9,742 nucleotides of DNA from an uncultured Arsenicibacter sp. (GTDB lineage: Bacteria; Bacteroidota; Bacteroidia; Cytophagales; Spirosomataceae): NCBI RefSeq assembly GCF_945952095.1, contig NZ_CAMFHL010000273.1, positions 1 to 9,742 on the forward strand. The letters are read 5' to 3'. Made by a program: the position numbers and the translations under genes. Under the pieces are notes generated by a model, which saw only the letters and a list, made by a program, of their open reading frames with translations, had not been told where the DNA came from and did no database searches. Position 1 is the first letter of the stretch, and the number at the start of each line of letters is the position of its first letter. Shown one piece after another: positions 6,279 to 9,742 of the stretch.

Positions 6279-7541
6279 TTACTTGTTACGTCCCAGACCG
6301 ATCATAGCACAACGGAAGCCGATTGAGGCAGTTGCTGAATCCTGGTCAAGGAAACGACGCGTACCTGGTGATAACCAGTAAGCAACGTCATTCCACGAGC
6401 CGCCTTTATACACACGAAGTTTATCATTAATCAGTGACTCTTTCGTATTATAGTTTTTGGCTTCGTCCAGATAACCGTTCCGGCGGATTGGGTTCAAATC
6501 ACTCACATCACTGAATGACAGCGGACGGTAAACGTCATATACCCACTCGTTTACGTTACCTGCCATGTTATAAAGACCAAAGTCGTTGGCCGGATATTCC
6601 CAGATTTCCTGGGTGATAATGGCGCCATCATTTGAGCGGCCGGCGATACCGGCATAGTCACCACGGCCACGCTTAAAGTTGGCTAACATCTGGCCTTGCT
6701 TACGCCCTTTCTTCGGATTTCGGATCGATGATCCATCCCATGGGTAAATACGCTGGTTAGCCTGATTTTCATCAACATACTGGGTGCCAATCATGGCCTT
6801 TGCTGCATATTCCCATTCTGCTTCTGTCGGCAGACGATATTCAGGAAGAATCAGGCCGCTTTCAATGCCCGGACGCGCAGGGGCAGATGAAGCCTCAGCA
6901 ACAGCCGCCGCCGCTGCATCGTCTTTCTTAGACTTACGTTTCAGCGAGAATCCGCCGCCTTTTTTCTTAGTGCTGGTACCACCTTTAGCTAACTCTGTAT
7001 TAACCGCATTTGTCCGCCATGCAGCATAGTCATTGGCCTGAACCCATGAAACACCAACAACAGGATAATAACGGAAAGCAGGGTAGCGTAAATATTGCGT
7101 TACATACGAGTCATTAAACGAGAGCGGATTAGCCCACACTGTTGTATCGGGCAATGCCGCACGGACGACTTCCTCAGACGAGTCGCGCTTGAGCGCGTCA
7201 AGGTATTCTAAGTAGTGTACGTTTGCCATTTCTGTTTCATCCATGTAGAAGGACTGAACACTGACTGTCCGCTCGCGGTTGTCGCGGGTGTTCATTACAT
7301 CCTCTTCCAAAGCACCCATTGTAAAACGGCCACCTTCGATGAAAACCAGGTTAGGCCCACCATTAGGCGCTTTGAACGATTTTACCTGAAATCCTTCTTT
7401 CTGGTTGTATGCTATACCCGTAGCCGTACTCTTCTTCCCTGGCTTCACGCTGGTCGGGTGTTTTTGTTTACTACAAGCTGCTAGTGCCAAGGTAGCCAGC
7501 AGGACATAAGCCGCTCGTTGCAAGTGATACGTTTTAATCAT
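6279..7541 (-). CDS. gldJ: Gliding motility and type IX secretion lipoprotein GldJ
   Basis: A 420-residue lipoprotein. The N-terminus has a basic start, a hydrophobic stretch and the lipobox LAAC, with Cys23 as the lipidated residue. The rest is a SUMF1/FGE-like fold: NLVFIEGGRFTMGA near residue 65, FRYYPVVGVSWVQANDYAAW, the family hallmark YRLPTEAEWEYAA near 230-242, YNMAGNVNEWVYDVY, and a C-terminal VYKGGSWNDVAYW (about 377-389) and GFRCAM. In F. johnsoniae GldJ is an outer-membrane-associated lipoprotein required for gliding and type IX secretion. GldK is a paralogue, but gldK normally sits in a gldKLMN operon; this gene stands alone, which favours GldJ. The positions equivalent to the catalytic cysteines of formylglycine-generating enzyme are occupied by other residues, and Cys23 and Cys411 are the only cysteines. 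This points to a structural role. A K/G then A-rich insert covers about residues 185-220. Its own promoter lies in the 48-base gap after mfd. Confidence 0.88.
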   Translation of the reverse strand: MIKTYHLQRAAYVLLATLALAACSKQKHPTSVKPGKKSTATGIAYNQKEGFQVKSFKAPNGGPNLVFIEGGRFTMGALEEDVMNTRDNRERTVSVQSFYMDETEMANVHYLEYLDALKRDSSEEVVRAALPDTTVWANPLSFNDSYVTQYLRYPAFRYYPVVGVSWVQANDYAAWRTNAVNTELAKGGTSTKKKGGGFSLKRKSKKDDAAAAAVAEASSAPARPGIESGLILPEYRLPTEAEWEYAAKAMIGTQYVDENQANQRIYPWDGSSIRNPKKGRKQGQMLANFKRGRGDYAGIAGRSNDGAIITQEIWEYPANDFGLYNMAGNVNEWVYDVYRPLSFSDVSDLNPIRRNGYLDEAKNYNTKESLINDKLRVYKGGSWNDVAYWLSPGTRRFLDQDSATASIGFRCAMIGLGRNK

Positions 7542-7567
7542 CGCTGTATCTGTGTAAGTCGGAATTG

Positions 7568-7575
7568 CAAAAGTA
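7568..7575 (-). promoter_or_regulatory. Bacteroidota-type -7 element for gldJ
   Basis: On the minus strand TACTTTTG matches the Bacteroidota -7 consensus TAnnTTTG at every fixed position. It lies in the mfd-gldJ gap, 26 bases upstream of the gldJ ATG, which would give a leader of about 20 bases. I do not see a clear TTG -33 element at the expected distance upstream; that region overlaps the end of mfd. It suggests gldJ is transcribed from its own promoter, perhaps in addition to readthrough from mfd, since no hairpin terminator follows the mfd stop. Confidence 0.5.
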
Positions 7576-7589
7576 TGTAATATTGATAA

Positions 7590-9742
7590 CTAATCCGTTA
7601 ATGCTGTCAGCACTTCATCCATTTGTATAACGGACGAAACATTGCTGTGTGTAAAAATAAGCCGGTTTTTCACGTCTTTCAGCGAACACCTGAGCGGATT
7701 CAGCTTGATGTAATCAATAACTTTGCCAAACTGCTCTGACTGAAAGAAACGTTCTGCTGTTCCGGAACCATTCTCGGAAGAAACGAAGTACCCCTTCAGG
7801 ATATTATTCTTCAGTGTTAGTTTTTCGAGGTAAAGGCTTTCAGCTTTCCACCTAACGTTCACCATCTTAATCAGGTTTTCAACTTCTTCCGGCAGCGGGC
7901 CGAAACGATCTTCGACTTCCTTACGGAATGCTGCCAGCTCTTCCTTATTTTTGATATTATCTAACCGAGTATATAACGACAAACGTTCTGATATATTCGA
8001 TACATATTTCTCCGGTATAACAACCTGTAAATCGGTTTCAATAACCGTATCCGGCACAGCCGCTTTGAACGGATTCGAATCCGGTAAAAATAGGTCTTTA
8101 AACTCGTTTTCGCGCAGTTCCTGTACGGCTTCGTCCAGAATCTTATGGTACATTTCGTAGCCCAGATCGTTAATGAAGCCGCTTTGTTCGGCACCCAGTA
8201 GGTTACCTGCCCCACGGATGTCAAGGTCACGCATCGCTATCTTGAAGCCCTCCCCTAAATCAGAAAAATCTTCCAGTGTTTGCAGCCGCTTACGGGCATC
8301 CGAGGTAAGCGACGACTGAGGAGGTGTCAGTAAATAACAGAACGCCTTGCGGTTTGAACGCCCTACCCTACCCCGCATCTGGTGGAGATCTGACATACCA
8401 AACATGTGTGCTGAATTAATCAGGATGGTATTGGCGTTGGGAATATCCAGCCCCGACTCAATAATATTAGTTGAGACCAGAACGTCGTACTCGCCTTCAA
8501 TGAAGCGGGTCATGACTTTTTCCAGCTTTTCGCCTTCCATCTGTCCGTGGGCCACACAAACACGTGCATCGGGCACCAGCCGCAAAATCAGATTACCGAT
8601 TGACTCAATATCACCGACGCGGTTATGGACGAAAAATACCTGACCGCCCCGCCGCAGTTCATAACTGATCGCATCACGAACAGTCGTTTCGCTGAACGTA
8701 TGCACTTCTGTGGTTACAGGCTGGCGGTTTGGCGGAGGGGTGGCAATAACGGATAAGTCGCGGGCACCCATCAATGAGAAATGCAATGTTCTCGGAATCG
8801 GCGTGGCGGTCAGCGTCAGGACATCTACTTCAACGCGCATTTCCTTAAGCCGGTCTTTGGTTTTAACACCGAATTTCTGCTCTTCATCAATAATAAGCAG
8901 GCCCAGGTCTTTAAACTTAATATCCTTATTTACAATACGGTGTGTGCCAATCAGGATACCGATTTCACCGGCAGCCGTTTCTTTCAGAATATCTTTGATC
9001 TGACCGGTTGTCCGGAACCGGTTGATGTATTCAATCTTAACGGGAAAGTCAGACAAGCGCTCGGAGAACGTCCGGTAGTGCTGCATCGCCAGAATGGTAG
9101 TCGGCACCAGAACCGCAACCTGCTTATTGTCTGAAACAGCTTTAAATGCCGCGCGTATGGCTACTTCAGTCTTACCAAAGCCAACGTCACCGCATACAAG
9201 CCGATCCATCGGGTGAGGTTGTTCCATATCAACTTTTACATCCGCTGTAGCTTTGGCCTGATCCGGTGTGTCTTCGTAAATAAAGGAAGATTCGAGCTCG
9301 GCCTGCAGAAAGCTGTCGCGGCTGAACGCATACCCGGGCGCCTGACGACGTTTTGAGTAGAGCGAGATAAGTTCCTTGGCAATGTCTTTGACCTGCTTCT
9401 TAACGCGTGATTTTTTGAGTTCCCATTCCTGAGAGCCCAGTTTGCTCATGGTTGGCGGTCCGCCCTCCTTGCCGCTATATTTGGCAATTTTATGCAAGCT
9501 GTGAATACTGACCAGCAACACATCATTATCGCGGTAAATCAGCCGGATTGCTTCCTGCATCTTACCGCCTACATCTACTTTTTCCAGACCGGCAAACCGA
9601 CCGATACCATGATCAATATGAGTCACATAATCACCGGCCTGTAGTGTTTTTAACTCTCTGAGTGTAAGTGCTTTTGATTTAGAGAATTTATCCTGAACGC
9701 GGTACTTGAAATAGCGGTCAAAAATCTGGTGATCAGTAAAGC
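7590..9742 (-). CDS. mfd: Transcription-repair coupling factor Mfd, partial, N-terminus off the right edge
   Basis: ATP-dependent DNA translocase that pushes stalled RNA polymerase off damaged template and recruits UvrA for nucleotide excision repair. The frame is open from the right edge to the TAG at 7592-7590, giving 716 residues of a protein usually around 1,100-1,150, so the UvrB-like and UvrA-binding N-terminal part is missing. A GTG at 9626 in this frame is internal: upstream codons read TDHQIFDRYFKYR, typical Mfd sequence. Domains in order are the RNA-polymerase-interacting domain (GDYVTHIDHGIGRFAGLEKV); the helicase core with Walker A GDVGFGKT (9168-9191), VLVPTTILAMQHY, the DEEQ box (8877-8888), TLTATPIPRTL, STNIIESGLDIPNA and QMRGRVGR (about 8360-8380); and the C-terminal TRCF domain (SERLSLYTRLDNIKNKEEL, DRFGPLPEEVENL). 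All motifs look intact. gldJ follows after 48 bases. Confidence 0.98.
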   Translation of the reverse strand, partial: FTDHQIFDRYFKYRVQDKFSKSKALTLRELKTLQAGDYVTHIDHGIGRFAGLEKVDVGGKMQEAIRLIYRDNDVLLVSIHSLHKIAKYSGKEGGPPTMSKLGSQEWELKKSRVKKQVKDIAKELISLYSKRRQAPGYAFSRDSFLQAELESSFIYEDTPDQAKATADVKVDMEQPHPMDRLVCGDVGFGKTEVAIRAAFKAVSDNKQVAVLVPTTILAMQHYRTFSERLSDFPVKIEYINRFRTTGQIKDILKETAAGEIGILIGTHRIVNKDIKFKDLGLLIIDEEQKFGVKTKDRLKEMRVEVDVLTLTATPIPRTLHFSLMGARDLSVIATPPPNRQPVTTEVHTFSETTVRDAISYELRRGGQVFFVHNRVGDIESIGNLILRLVPDARVCVAHGQMEGEKLEKVMTRFIEGEYDVLVSTNIIESGLDIPNANTILINSAHMFGMSDLHQMRGRVGRSNRKAFCYLLTPPQSSLTSDARKRLQTLEDFSDLGEGFKIAMRDLDIRGAGNLLGAEQSGFINDLGYEMYHKILDEAVQELRENEFKDLFLPDSNPFKAAVPDTVIETDLQVVIPEKYVSNISERLSLYTRLDNIKNKEELAAFRKEVEDRFGPLPEEVENLIKMVNVRWKAESLYLEKLTLKNNILKGYFVSSENGSGTAERFFQSEQFGKVIDYIKLNPLRCSLKDVKNRLIFTHSNVSSVIQMDEVLTALTD

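Noticed and set aside
6279..7541. Sulfatase-modifying formylglycine-generating enzyme
   Set aside because: The fold is shared but both catalytic cysteine positions are replaced and there is a lipoprotein signal, which fits GldJ.
9624..9626. GTG at 9626 as the start codon of a shorter helicase
   Set aside because: The frame continues upstream to the window edge with typical Mfd sequence, and the GTG encodes the Val of the GDYVTHIDHG motif.
1..9742. tRNA, rRNA, insertion sequence or integrase-linked attachment site
   Set aside because: The window is almost fully occupied by six protein genes, the gaps are short, and none contains a cloverleaf, transposase remnant or terminal repeat that I could see.

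Overview
The window looks like chromosomal DNA from a gliding Bacteroidota bacterium, most likely a Cytophagales-type organism. The reasons are a GldJ-type gliding and type IX secretion lipoprotein, a very large DUF4175 membrane protein of a kind typical of Bacteroidota, a Bacteroidota-style TAnnTTTG promoter element ahead of gldJ, and start sites without obvious Shine-Dalgarno sequences. The species cannot be fixed from the sequence alone. Nothing points to a mobile element, prophage, CRISPR array or recent transfer.

Layout, left to right: (1) 1-1496, minus strand: mnmG (gidA), the tRNA uridine-34 modification enzyme, cut at its C-terminal end by the window edge. (2) 1497-1643: a compact regulatory gap holding a parS-like CACGTG dyad, an adjoining second dyad, and a strong minus-strand terminator that ends the preceding transcript. 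(3) 1644-5075, minus: a 1143-residue DUF4175 membrane protein with three predicted membrane segments, a beta-rich extracytoplasmic part and a very long Q/K/E-rich coiled coil interrupted by a 21-bp tandem repeat. (4) 5115-5480, minus: a 121-residue uncharacterised protein, probably cotranscribed with the DUF4175 gene. (5) 5481-5529: a 49-bp divergent promoter gap. (6) 5530-6228, plus: a ComF-family phosphoribosyltransferase-like protein, the only plus-strand gene. (7) 6230-6260: a hairpin terminator between convergent genes. (8) 6279-7541, minus: gldJ. (9) 7590-9742, minus: mfd, cut at its N-terminal end.

The genes do not form one pathway. mfd (transcription-coupled repair), gldJ (gliding and secretion), comF (DNA uptake or DNA metabolism), the DUF4175 pair (envelope, function unknown) and mnmG (tRNA modification) appear to be separate transcription units. 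The likely units are mfd; gldJ from its own promoter; comF; the 121-residue gene plus DUF4175; and mnmG from a promoter after the terminator at 1594-1624.

I see no clear new multi-gene system. The observations most worth following up are the parS-like site directly upstream of mnmG, a gene that lies near the replication origin in many bacteria, and the pairing of the 121-residue unknown with the DUF4175 coiled-coil protein.
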